The position numbers and the translations under genes are program-made. A DNA stretch of 7,087 nucleotides, from the NCBI GenBank assembly GCA_023300065.1, contig JALZWJ010000089.1, positions 1-7,087 on the forward strand, given 5' to 3'. Under the pieces are notes generated by a model. That model saw only the letters and a program-made list of their open reading frames with translations, searched no databases and was not told the DNA's origin. The DNA comes from Akkermansiaceae bacterium. GTDB taxonomy: Bacteria; Verrucomicrobiota; Verrucomicrobiia; Verrucomicrobiales; Akkermansiaceae. Shown piece after piece: positions 1 through 7,066 of the stretch; the first letter of the stretch is position 1, and each line of letters opens with the position of its first letter.

Positions 1-1121
1 AGAAGGTCAAGAAGCAGGGCATGGACTCCCATGCTCCTCCCAATATTTCCCTCTACAAGCCAGAAGGCAGTGACAACTGGGCCAAAGGTCCAGAGGACAA
101 AGACGGTAAGAAGCTCGCCGCCAAAACTCACCTCGCTGATGAGATCCACCAGTGGGGCATGGCGATCGACCTCAACACTTGCACCGGCTGTAATGCGTGT
201 CTCGTAGCGTGTCAGTCTGAGAACAACATCCCCGTTGTTGGCAAAGAACAGGTTGCAATGGGCCGCGAAATGCACTGGATCCGCATGGATCGCTACTTCG
301 CTTCTCAAGAGAATCCTGTCGAGCATGGCCACGTCAACAAGGCGAAAGAGAATCCAGCTTGGATCACACAGAACCCTGAGTCCATTCCTCAGCCTGTCGC
401 TTGTGTTCAGTGCGAGATGGCTCCCTGCGAAACAGTTTGCCCCGTCAACGCCACCGTTCACACCGAGGAGGGCCTCAATGCGATGGCTTACAATCGCTGT
501 ATCGGAACTCGTTACTGCGCGAATAACTGCCCCTACAAGGCGCGTCGCTTCAACTTCTTCGACTACAACAAGCGCAACCCAATCATCAAAGGCAACCTTT
601 ACAAGGGACCCTTCGGCGAGAAGCAGGTTGGCGAAGCTCCACACCTTCAGCGCAACCCGAACGTCACGGTCCGCATGCGCGGCGTGATGGAGAAGTGCAC
701 TTACTGTGTCCAGCGTCTCGAATCCGCCAAGATCAAGCAAAAGCAGCAGGTTAAGGTCAACACCTACGAATCTGGTAAGAAGTCTTACGAGGTCAAGGTT
801 GACCGCATCAAAGACCTCCGGGTCAAGAAAGACAGCGTCAAAACCGCCTGTCAGGATGCCTGCCCAACGAGCGCCATTTCCTTCGGTAACCTTCTCGAGA
901 ACGACTCGAAGGTGGTCCGTGCAAAAGGAAACGTCCTCGATTCCGTCAAAATCATTAAAGGTGATGACTACAAGAAGATCGACGGGAGCCCCCGTAACTA
1001 CGATTTACTTCAATACATCAACACCCGTCCACGCACGAGCTACCTCGCCCGTGTGAAGAATCCAAATCCCGATATGCCTGACGCCAAGTATCTCGGCCAG
1101 GCTACCATCAACATTCACTAA
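1..1121 (+). CDS. actB: Alternative complex III iron-sulfur subunit ActB, C-terminal part (5' end outside window)
   Basis: This is the ferredoxin-like electron-transfer part of ActB, which carries electrons from quinol oxidised at ActC toward the cytochrome subunits. The reading frame is open to the left edge of the window (first full codon at base 3), so the methionine at base 21 is probably internal. ActB is normally a fusion of a molybdopterin-oxidoreductase-like domain without cofactor and this Fe-S domain. Numbering from that methionine, the cluster cysteines are C54/C57/C60/C64, C128/C131/C136/C140, C160/C166/C170, and C226/C229 with C277/C281. Position 163, where a fourth cysteine would sit in the third motif (CIGTRYC), is threonine. 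That gives 15 ligands, matching the three [4Fe-4S] plus one [3Fe-4S] known for ActB. The ending, [17 protein letters not shown], is also typical of ActB. The loop between C229 and C277 is long and lysine-rich. actC follows after 21 bases. Family assignment is very secure; the only doubt is where the gene begins. Confidence 0.95.
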   Translation, partial: KVKKQGMDSHAPPNISLYKPEGSDNWAKGPEDKDGKKLAAKTHLADEIHQWGMAIDLNTCTGCNACLVACQSENNIPVVGKEQVAMGREMHWIRMDRYFASQENPVEHGHVNKAKENPAWITQNPESIPQPVACVQCEMAPCETVCPVNATVHTEEGLNAMAYNRCIGTRYCANNCPYKARRFNFFDYNKRNPIIKGNLYKGPFGEKQVGEAPHLQRNPNVTVRMRGVMEKCTYCVQRLESAKIKQKQQVKVNTYESGKKSYEVKVDRIKDLRVKKDSVKTACQDACPTSAISFGNLLENDSKVVRAKGNVLDSVKIIKGDDYKKIDGSPRNYDLLQYINTRPRTSYLARVKNPNPDMPDAKYLGQATINIH

Positions 1122-1142
1122 TCCTTTCCTGCGACTGAACTT

Positions 1143-2675
1143 ATGTCCGAAGCGACCACACAGTCTGAGAACGCCTCTTCCAAGGTGAAAATTCCCGTGC
1201 TAGAGCGCGAGAAGTTGATTCTCAACAACCGTTCCTACCACTGGATCACCGAGCGTATTTGCGGGGTGGTCGAAGGGCGTCAGCCCCTTCTCTGGTGGAT
1301 TCTTTTCATTCCCTCTGCCCTCATCGCTCTCGTTGGAGTGGTCGGCGGCCTGACTTACTTGGTTTCGACCGGTGTTGGAGTTTGGGGAAACACCAACCGC
1401 GTCATGTGGGGGTGGCCTATCGTTAACTTCGTTTTCTGGATTGGTATTGGCCACGCTGGAACTCTAATCTCCGCGATTCTCTTTCTCACCCGTCAGAACT
1501 GGCGCACCTCGATTAACCGAGCGGCTGAGGCGATGACGATTTTCGCCGTGATGTGCGCGGGTATCTTCCCAGCCTTCCACGTCGGTCGTGTTTGGATGGC
1601 TTGGTTCCTCGCTCCGATTCCGAACTCGAACGCGATCTGGCAGAACTTCAAGTCGCCACTCCTCTGGGACGTCTTCGCGGTTTCTACCTACTTCACCGTT
1701 TCTCTGATCTTCTGGTTCCTCGGGATGGTTCCTGACCTCGCTACGATCCGTGATCGTTGCAAGCCTGGCATCCGGAAGTTCATGTATGGCATTTTCTCCC
1801 TCGGCTGGCGCGGTGGTAACCGTCAGTGGAGTCACTACGAGATGGCTTACCTCCTTCTCGCTGCTCTTTCGACTCCGCTCGTTCTCTCGGTGCACTCGGT
1901 CGTTTCCTTTGACTTCGCCACCTCGGTGGTTCCCGGATGGCACACCACCATCTTCCCGCCTTACTTCGTGGCTGGCGCCATCTTCGGTGGTTTCGCCATG
2001 GTTCTCACCATCATGATTCCCGCACGGGCCCTCTACGGTCTGCACGATATGATCACGATGAAGCACATCGATAACATGGCCAAGATCATCCTCCTGACCG
2101 GAACGATCGTGGGATATGCTTACTTGATGGAGCTCTTCATCGCGTTCTACTCCGGTGCGAAATATGAGGGAGCCGCCTTCCTCTTCCGAATCGATGGACC
2201 ATACTGGTGGGCTTACTACGCAATGATGAGTTGCAACGTTCTTTCTCCCCAGATCTTCTGGTTCAAGAAAATGCGTGAGAACCTCTGGGTCGTGATGGCC
2301 GTCGCAATGTGTGTAAACATCGGAATGTGGTTCGAGCGCTTCGTGATCATTGTCACCACTCTGGCCCGTATGTGGCTGCCAGGTGATTGGAAAACCTATA
2401 GCCCAAGTGGCGTCGATGTCCTGACCTTCGTCGGAACGATCGGGATGTTCCTCGCGCTTTTCCTTCTGTTCCTCCGCTTCCTTCCCTGCATCAACATTGC
2501 AGAGGTCAAGTGGACCCTCAAAGAGAGCGACGCTCACGATGAGGACAAGAAGGCCCATCCTGATGACGGCATCGAGTTGATCGAAGCTTACCAATACGAA
2601 ATTCACGAAAATCCTAAAGGAGCTGCCAAAGAGGCTGGGCTCGATGGATCAACCCCCACGACTAAGAAGGCATGA
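1143..2675 (+). CDS. actC: Alternative complex III membrane subunit ActC (NrfD/PsrC family)
   Basis: ActC is a polytopic subunit that, with the Fe-S domain of ActB, forms the quinol-oxidation site of ACIII. The 510-residue product has about ten hydrophobic helices (roughly 52-77, 92-115, 129-150, 172-198, 233-255, 268-292, 313-335, 350-372, 380-402 and 426-447). Family-type stretches include [16 protein letters not shown] near residue 37, a [11 protein letters not shown] helix near 101, FPAFHVGR at 142-149 with H146 and R149, the WD pair at 175-176, and [19 protein letters not shown] near 262. Polar residues buried in these helices (H146, D176, H251, E398) are plausible quinol or proton-path residues, but that is inferred by family analogy. 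The C-terminal tail from about residue 456 is soluble and highly charged. The start is 21 bases after actB and has no Shine-Dalgarno match. The stop overlaps the actD start in an ATGA, implying coupled translation. ActF is a distant relative in the same operon. Confidence 0.96.
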   Translation: MSEATTQSENASSKVKIPVLEREKLILNNRSYHWITERICGVVEGRQPLLWWILFIPSALIALVGVVGGLTYLVSTGVGVWGNTNRVMWGWPIVNFVFWIGIGHAGTLISAILFLTRQNWRTSINRAAEAMTIFAVMCAGIFPAFHVGRVWMAWFLAPIPNSNAIWQNFKSPLLWDVFAVSTYFTVSLIFWFLGMVPDLATIRDRCKPGIRKFMYGIFSLGWRGGNRQWSHYEMAYLLLAALSTPLVLSVHSVVSFDFATSVVPGWHTTIFPPYFVAGAIFGGFAMVLTIMIPARALYGLHDMITMKHIDNMAKIILLTGTIVGYAYLMELFIAFYSGAKYEGAAFLFRIDGPYWWAYYAMMSCNVLSPQIFWFKKMRENLWVVMAVAMCVNIGMWFERFVIIVTTLARMWLPGDWKTYSPSGVDVLTFVGTIGMFLALFLLFLRFLPCINIAEVKWTLKESDAHDEDKKAHPDDGIELIEAYQYEIHENPKGAAKEAGLDGSTPTTKKA

Positions 2676-3229
2676 GCACGAAAGTCCGCAGAGTTTACGG
2701 CTACTTAGCCGAATTTAAAAATGCTTCACAGCTCTACAAAGCTGCTGAAAAGGTCCGCGATGCAGGATTCAAGAAATGGGATTGTTACTCACCGTATCCA
2801 ATCCACGGCCTTGATGATGCGATGGGGATCAAGCGTTCCATCCTTCCTTACTTCGTCTTCATCGGTGGCCTCACCGGTTTTTTGACGGCGATCACGCTTG
2901 CTTACACCACGCAAGTCGGACTCTATCCGACCATCGTGCAGGGCAAGCCGGCGAACATCTTCACGACTGCGGCGTTCTTCCCAGTCATGTTTGAGCTCAC
3001 CATTCTTTTCTCCGGCTTCACCGTCTTCTTCGGCCTTTTGGCTCTGATGGGGCTGCCGCGTTGGAATCACCCCATCTTTGCAAGTAAGCAGTTTTCCCGC
3101 GTCACGGATGATAAGTTCTTCATCGCGATCGAGGCCCGCGACTCCAAATTTTCGGCTGAAGCCACCAAGGCTCTCCTCGGTGAAATCGGCGGAGCTAACA
3201 TCGAACTGGTGGAGGACGACTCCGAGTAA
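2672..3229 (+). CDS. actD: Alternative complex III subunit ActD (DUF3341 family)
   Basis: ActD is a small membrane subunit of ACIII. It has no redox cofactor and probably has a structural role beside ActC and ActF. The 185 residues start with a soluble domain (1-55) carrying the family signature [14 protein letters not shown] at 39-52. Two transmembrane helices follow, at about 57-80 and 102-126. The second contains [11 protein letters not shown], where the glutamate (E108) lies inside the membrane, as is usual for the family. After it come the family's LPRWNHPIF and [10 protein letters not shown] stretches and a soluble C-terminal end of about 55 residues. The length is normal. The start codon overlaps the actC stop by four bases. 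An AAGAAGG run ends only one base before the ATG, too close to act as a normal ribosome binding site, so translation is probably coupled to actC. actE begins three bases after the stop. Confidence 0.95.
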   Translation: MSTKVRRVYGYLAEFKNASQLYKAAEKVRDAGFKKWDCYSPYPIHGLDDAMGIKRSILPYFVFIGGLTGFLTAITLAYTTQVGLYPTIVQGKPANIFTTAAFFPVMFELTILFSGFTVFFGLLALMGLPRWNHPIFASKQFSRVTDDKFFIAIEARDSKFSAEATKALLGEIGGANIELVEDDSE

Positions 3230-3232
3230 ACC

Positions 3233-3859
3233 ATGAAGTATTTCTTTCTTTCTCTCATCGCTCTCGTCGTCCTCGTGATCGGCGTCTTCGGCTTCCGTGG
3301 CGATAAATTCTCCCAGGCTCCTATTCAGGTTTTTCCTGATATGGACGATCAGGATAAGATCAAGGCGCAGACTGGCAGCATCTTTTTCGCAGACGGTATG
3401 GGCTCACGTCGCCCTGTCCTCGGCACCGTTCCTAAGAATGCCGATAGTGGCATCATGCCTCTTGAATTCGGAGCAGGCCGTTCCGGTTATTACTTCGATG
3501 GTAAGCAAGACGGTGCTTTCGGAAACGGAATGCCCAAGGAGCTCGCACTTGAAAATGAGTCTGACTCCATCGGCCTCCTCGCTCGTGGTAAAGACATGTT
3601 CAATGTCCACTGCGCGATCTGCCACGGTGAATCCGGTAATGGTAAGGGCGTCGTCGCCGCTTACTTCGCGAAAGCCGATCCCATCATCATGGTTCCCACT
3701 CTTCTTACCGCACTCCCAGCGACTCACCCCGATGGAATGATCTACGACATCATCACCAACGGTAAAGGCGGCATGGGAGCCTATAAGCACAATATTCCCG
3801 TTCGCGACCGCTGGGCCATCGTGGCCTACCTCCGCGCTCTTCAGGCATCTGCCAACTAA
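3233..3859 (+). CDS. actE: Alternative complex III mono-haem cytochrome c subunit ActE
   Basis: ActE is a periplasm-facing cytochrome c of ACIII that can pass electrons toward the oxidase or a soluble carrier. The 208-residue product has a hydrophobic N-terminal segment (residues 3-20). An ActE-type region follows, with VFPDMDDQDK near 33 and FFADGMGSRRPVLGTV at 51-66. The C-terminal class I cytochrome domain carries one haem motif, CAICH (C127, C130, H131). M181 in GKGGMGAY is the best candidate for the distal haem ligand, and the final RDRWAIVAYLRALQ helix is typical. C127 and C130 are the only cysteines, so there is no lipobox. The protein is anchored by an uncleaved helix or released after signal cleavage. 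The gene lies three bases after actD. A GGAGG lies 17 bases before the ATG, inside the end of actD, which is further than normal spacing. Confidence 0.95.
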   Translation: MKYFFLSLIALVVLVIGVFGFRGDKFSQAPIQVFPDMDDQDKIKAQTGSIFFADGMGSRRPVLGTVPKNADSGIMPLEFGAGRSGYYFDGKQDGAFGNGMPKELALENESDSIGLLARGKDMFNVHCAICHGESGNGKGVVAAYFAKADPIIMVPTLLTALPATHPDGMIYDIITNGKGGMGAYKHNIPVRDRWAIVAYLRALQASAN

Positions 3860-3886
3860 ATTCTTTTTCATCTGACTCATCACGAC

Positions 3887-5242
3887 ATGGCACATCAAGT
3901 GACATCAAAAGACATCCCGACCAATGGGGAGCACCTGGAGATAAGCAAAATTGCGAAACTCCAGTTCATCTCCGGTATCGTCGGGGGAGTAGGTCTCATC
4001 TTCAGCATCATCTACCTCTGGTTTGGTGGGGGAGTTGAAGATAGTTCGACCTCTGAGCACGAATCATCCGTCGCTCACGGTTCCTACGCCTTCTCTTGGC
4101 TTTTCGCAGTTTTCTTCATCCTGACGATCGCCCTCGGTGGTTGTTTTTGGACCTTCCTTCATAACCTTTCTAACTCAGGGTGGGGGACTTCAGTCCGCCG
4201 CATGATGGAGAACCTCGGCTTCGTCTTTCCCTTCCTTTTCATCTTCTGCATTCCGTTCCTCTTCCCACAGGTTCAGCAGTATCTCTGGGAGTGGATGACT
4301 TCTTACCGTGATGTCGTCGGAGACAGCTCCAATGCCAAGGAGGCTCTCCTCCATGACAAAAACCCTCACAACCACCTCCTGGCTGCTAAGGTTTTCTACC
4401 TGAATCCTACTTTCTGGCTTGCTCGTTTCTTCACTTACTTCATCGGCCTCGGATTCTTCATCTGGCTTGTTCGGAAGTTCTCCATCGCACAGGACACCGA
4501 AACCAAGCCAAGCACGAAGAACCTCTTCGCCGCTCGCAAGCACTCTTCATGGAGTATGATCGTCTTCGGTGTCACCCTGACTTTCCTCGCTCTCGATCTG
4601 GTCATGGCTCTCGATTTCTCATGGTTCTCCACCATGTTCGGAGTTTACATCTTCGCAGGATCCGCTCTCAACTCGATGGCTGTCCTCATCCTCACTGGAA
4701 TTTTCCTTCAACGGGCTGGCTACTTGAAGAATGTCGTCACGCAAGAGCACTACCACATCATGGGTAAGCTCTGCTTCGCTTTCACCGTCTTCTGGGCCTA
4801 CGTTTCCTTTTCCCAATTCTTCCTCATCTGGTATGCTAATATCACGGAGGAGACTCGTTACTTCCTTCTTCGAAATACCGAGAACTGGAACCTTGTCAGT
4901 CTCTCCCTCGTCTTCATGCACTTCGCACTGCCATTCCTCGCGCTCCTTCGCTCGGACGTGAAGAAGAAGCCGAAGTTCATGGTCGGACTCTGCTGTTACA
5001 TTCTCTTCATGCACGCTGTCGATGTTTACCACATGGTCATCCCTGAGCGCGGGCCTTCGGTCGAACTCGTTGTCAATCACGCTCCGCAACTTTGGATTGG
5101 TGGATCATGGGTGGGGGATATCCTCGCTCTCATCACGACCGTTGCTGGCTTCCTCTTCTTCTACCTGCGCAACCTTACTTCGGCTGCTCTTTATCCTCAC
5201 CGCGACCCTCGTATCCTCGAGTCCGCTAACCTTCATAACTAA
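3887..5242 (+). CDS. actF: Alternative complex III membrane subunit ActF (NrfD-like)
   Basis: ActF is the second large membrane subunit of ACIII, distantly related to ActC but without an adjoining Fe-S partner. It is proposed in the literature to take part in proton handling or to be structural. The 451-residue product has about ten hydrophobic helices (near 28-48, 66-92, 108-130, 168-196, 222-242, 250-274, 292-316, 333-354, 363-384 and 404-427). Recognisable ActF stretches are HGSYAFSWLFAVFF at 64-77, LDFSWFSTMFGVYIFAGSA at 242-260, EHYHIMGKLCFAFTVFWAY at 287-305, IWYANITEETRYF at 314-326, and a DPRILESANLHN end. Conserved polar membrane residues such as D243, H288 and E321/E322 could lie on a proton path; this is inference. 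The start follows a 27-base gap with no Shine-Dalgarno motif. The next gene starts five bases after the stop. Confidence 0.95.
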   Translation: MAHQVTSKDIPTNGEHLEISKIAKLQFISGIVGGVGLIFSIIYLWFGGGVEDSSTSEHESSVAHGSYAFSWLFAVFFILTIALGGCFWTFLHNLSNSGWGTSVRRMMENLGFVFPFLFIFCIPFLFPQVQQYLWEWMTSYRDVVGDSSNAKEALLHDKNPHNHLLAAKVFYLNPTFWLARFFTYFIGLGFFIWLVRKFSIAQDTETKPSTKNLFAARKHSSWSMIVFGVTLTFLALDLVMALDFSWFSTMFGVYIFAGSALNSMAVLILTGIFLQRAGYLKNVVTQEHYHIMGKLCFAFTVFWAYVSFSQFFLIWYANITEETRYFLLRNTENWNLVSLSLVFMHFALPFLALLRSDVKKKPKFMVGLCCYILFMHAVDVYHMVIPERGPSVELVVNHAPQLWIGGSWVGDILALITTVAGFLFFYLRNLTSAALYPHRDPRILESANLHN

Positions 5243-5247
5243 TCGTC

Positions 5248-5526
5248 ATGGACCATACCCGCGACAATCCGCTTAAGCGATTCACCGCCTTCTGGGTGGC
5301 CCTCCTTTTGGTCACTGCCTTCGGCATCGCCTGCATTCTGATCCGCCCGATGACTCACGCGAAGGTAGAGTCAGCGACGCAAGCCGCTGCCGATGCCCGC
5401 CGGGCTGTCCGCGCAGATGTTGACCGTGCACAGTCTAAAGCTTTAAACGAGGACGCCCTCGATGATGCTCTGAAAGCGAGTGCCAAGGCGCTCGTTCCCA
5501 CTCAAACCGACCCAGCTTCCAAGTAA
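5248..5526 (+). CDS. Small single-span membrane protein of unknown function
   Basis: I do not recognise this 92-residue protein as a named family. It has a short N-terminal segment beginning MDHTRDNPLKRF, one transmembrane helix (about 13-33), and a positively charged arginine just after the helix. The remainder, about 50 residues, is alanine-rich, probably helical, with alternating charges (about 38-83) and a disordered end. There is no cysteine able to hold a cytochrome c haem (the single C29 lies inside the membrane helix) and no copper motif. The gene begins five bases after actF and ends 31 bases before the CcoN-like gene, so it is certainly part of the operon. The NPLKRFxAFW start followed by one helix resembles the membrane anchors of small oxidase or cytochrome subunits. 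A role as an accessory subunit or linker of ACIII or of the CcoN-like protein is a guess. It seems too short and too different to be ActG or CcoP. Confidence 0.8.
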   Translation: MDHTRDNPLKRFTAFWVALLLVTAFGIACILIRPMTHAKVESATQAAADARRAVRADVDRAQSKALNEDALDDALKASAKALVPTQTDPASK

Positions 5527-5557
5527 GTTTTCCTAAACTTCTTTCCTGATTTTTCTC
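5527..5557 (+). other. Pyrimidine-rich leader without Shine-Dalgarno
   Basis: The 31 bases between the small membrane protein and the CcoN-like gene contain 25 pyrimidines, 17 of them T, and no purine-rich ribosome-binding motif. Translation of the following gene must start by another route, such as ribosomal protein S1 binding to the U-rich leader or re-initiation. There is no hairpin before the T-runs, so it does not look like a terminator. Confidence 0.4.
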
Positions 5558-7045
5558 ATGGCCGAGACCACTTCCACTGCTGAATCCAACGACGTCGAAT
5601 TGCGCGCGTCGATTGATCGCTCACTTCGTCACCCCGTGATGTTTTTCTTCACAAGCGGAGCCGTTTGGCTTGCCATCGCGATCGTCCTCGGACTGGTTGC
5701 CTCCGCGAAGAAGCACTCACCGGATTTCCTGAGTTGCTTTTCTTTTCTCGATGCCGGTAAGGTCGATGGCGCCCACATGAGCGCTCTCATCTACGGTTGG
5801 GGCGCGCAAGCCGCCTTCGGCATGATCATTTGGTTGATGGCTCGTCTTTCTCGGAAGGTCTGCACCTCCGCTGGCACCATCCTCTGGGCAGGGCACGCTT
5901 GGAACGCCATCATCGCGTTGGGCATTATCTCCATCCTTTCTGGAAATGGCTCAGGCATCGCTTACATGGAGTTCCCAAGCTTCATCTGGCCTCTACTCAT
6001 TCTCTGCTACCTCGGCATTACGGTATGGTCACTCATTCAGTTTCAGGTTCGTGATGCTGGCCACGTTTATGTCAGTCAGTGGTATCTCCTCGCTGGTCTC
6101 CTTTGGTTCCCTTGGATCGCCGTGACCGCTTTCCTCTTTGTCTTCGTTTTTGATGGAAACCCTGTCATGACAGCCGCGATCGCCTCGTGGTTCAAAGGCT
6201 CGCTCTTCCTTCTTTTCTTCCTACCGACCGCTCTCGCCAGTGCTTACTACCTGGCGCCGAAGGTCACGGGTCGTCCGGTTTATAGTTACAATCTCGCTCT
6301 CTTCGGCTTCTGGGCTTTAGCTTTCCTCGGCCCTTGGGCTGGGATGCAGAAGCTGGTGGGTGCACCCATTCCGCAGTTCCTCCCGTACGCCGGTGCCGCT
6401 GCCATGGTCCTCATTCTGATTCCTGCGATTGCCGTGGGCATTAACATTCTTAAGACCATCATGGGGCACGGAAACATCGTGGCCGAGAGCCCCTCGCTCC
6501 GTTTCACGATCGGCGGGATTGTCCTCTTCGTCGCTTACGGATTCCTTTCCTTCCTTCTTCACACGGTTCCCGCAATGAAGATGACGCAGTTCAGTCTTTC
6601 CGGATATGGTCTCGATATCCTTGGTCTCTACGGAGTCTTTTCCCTCTGCGCTTTCGGCGCAATCTACTTCATCGTTCCTCGCATCATGGGCCGTGAGTGG
6701 CTCTCTCGCCGTTTCATCTCGTGGCACTTCTTCCTCTCACTCTATGGCGTCGCAGCCATCGTAGTCTGCGCCGTTGTCGGTGGTGTGACACAAGGGCAGG
6801 GGAGCGAGGACGTTTCACAACCCTTCGCCACAATGGCGGAGCGTGCGAGTCAGTATGGTTGGGGTGTCACCCTTGCCTTTGCCTTCCTGCTTTTTGCAAA
6901 TCTCTTTTTCTGCCTCCACCTCCTCCTGATGTGGGCGCGCCTCGGACGCCGTTCCTCTCACCCAACTCTTTTGAAAGCGCATCATGCTGAAAGTCCTGAC
7001 GGACCAGAAGGTGAAATCGACAATGTCGGATCTCCCTCAGCCTAA
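5558..7045 (+). CDS. CcoN-like haem-copper oxidase subunit I homologue lacking the catalytic-site ligands
   Basis: The 495-residue, roughly 12-helix protein follows the cbb3 oxidase subunit I (CcoN) over its whole length. Matching stretches include HVYVSQWY at 169-176, YYLAPKVTGRPVYSYNLALF at 230-249, FWAL and WAG at 251-262, GAIYFIVPRIMGRE at 367-380, and the SWHFFLSLYG helix at 388. CcoN normally catalyses oxygen reduction at haem b3/CuB. Here the residues aligned by eye with its ligands are replaced. The TM6 CuB histidine becomes G214, and the TM7 histidine pair becomes Q264-K265. The TM10 histidines for haem b3 and haem b become L352 and I354, and the cross-linked tyrosine becomes G258. 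Only the TM2 low-spin haem histidine remains (H73). The frame is intact and membrane helices are preserved, so this is not a decaying pseudogene. It cannot be a normal oxidase; a structural, docking or single-haem role in an ACIII-linked complex is inference. An automatic label of cbb3 subunit I would mislead. Confidence 0.85.
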   Translation: MAETTSTAESNDVELRASIDRSLRHPVMFFFTSGAVWLAIAIVLGLVASAKKHSPDFLSCFSFLDAGKVDGAHMSALIYGWGAQAAFGMIIWLMARLSRKVCTSAGTILWAGHAWNAIIALGIISILSGNGSGIAYMEFPSFIWPLLILCYLGITVWSLIQFQVRDAGHVYVSQWYLLAGLLWFPWIAVTAFLFVFVFDGNPVMTAAIASWFKGSLFLLFFLPTALASAYYLAPKVTGRPVYSYNLALFGFWALAFLGPWAGMQKLVGAPIPQFLPYAGAAAMVLILIPAIAVGINILKTIMGHGNIVAESPSLRFTIGGIVLFVAYGFLSFLLHTVPAMKMTQFSLSGYGLDILGLYGVFSLCAFGAIYFIVPRIMGREWLSRRFISWHFFLSLYGVAAIVVCAVVGGVTQGQGSEDVSQPFATMAERASQYGWGVTLAFAFLLFANLFFCLHLLLMWARLGRRSSHPTLLKAHHAESPDGPEGEIDNVGSPSA

Positions 7046-7066
7046 TCACCCTAGATCTCTCGAATC

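Noticed and set aside
21..23. ATG at base 21 as the true start of a separate, stand-alone Fe-S protein
   Set aside because: The frame stays open to the window edge and ActB is normally a fusion with an upstream domain. A purine-rich stretch before the ATG could mimic a ribosome site, so a split gene is not fully excluded.
1464..2606. Long 380-codon open frame on the minus strand, opposite actC
   Set aside because: Its product is full of charged residues and histidine with no domain-like pattern, and it lies wholly over actC, whose protein is clearly real. The strong preference for C/T at third codon positions in the operon removes stops from the opposite strand.
3404..3898. Minus-strand open frame of 164 codons opposite actE
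   Set aside because: It covers the haem-binding region of actE, which is under clear protein-level constraint, and shows no recognisable features of its own.
4619..5089. Minus-strand open frame of 156 codons opposite actF
   Set aside because: It has the same low-complexity charged composition as other antisense frames here, overlaps conserved ActF helices, and has no independent start signal.
5536..5557. T-rich run as an intrinsic terminator before the CcoN-like gene
   Set aside because: No GC-rich inverted repeat precedes the T-runs, and the surrounding gene spacing indicates a continuous transcript.
5558..7045. Functional cbb3-type cytochrome c oxidase subunit I
   Set aside because: The overall fold matches, but the CuB, haem b3 and second haem b histidines are all replaced, so catalytic function is not supported.
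5558..7045. Pseudogene of ccoN
   Set aside because: The frame is complete, with no stops or frameshifts. Membrane segments and non-catalytic signature motifs are preserved, and the gene is spaced like its neighbours.
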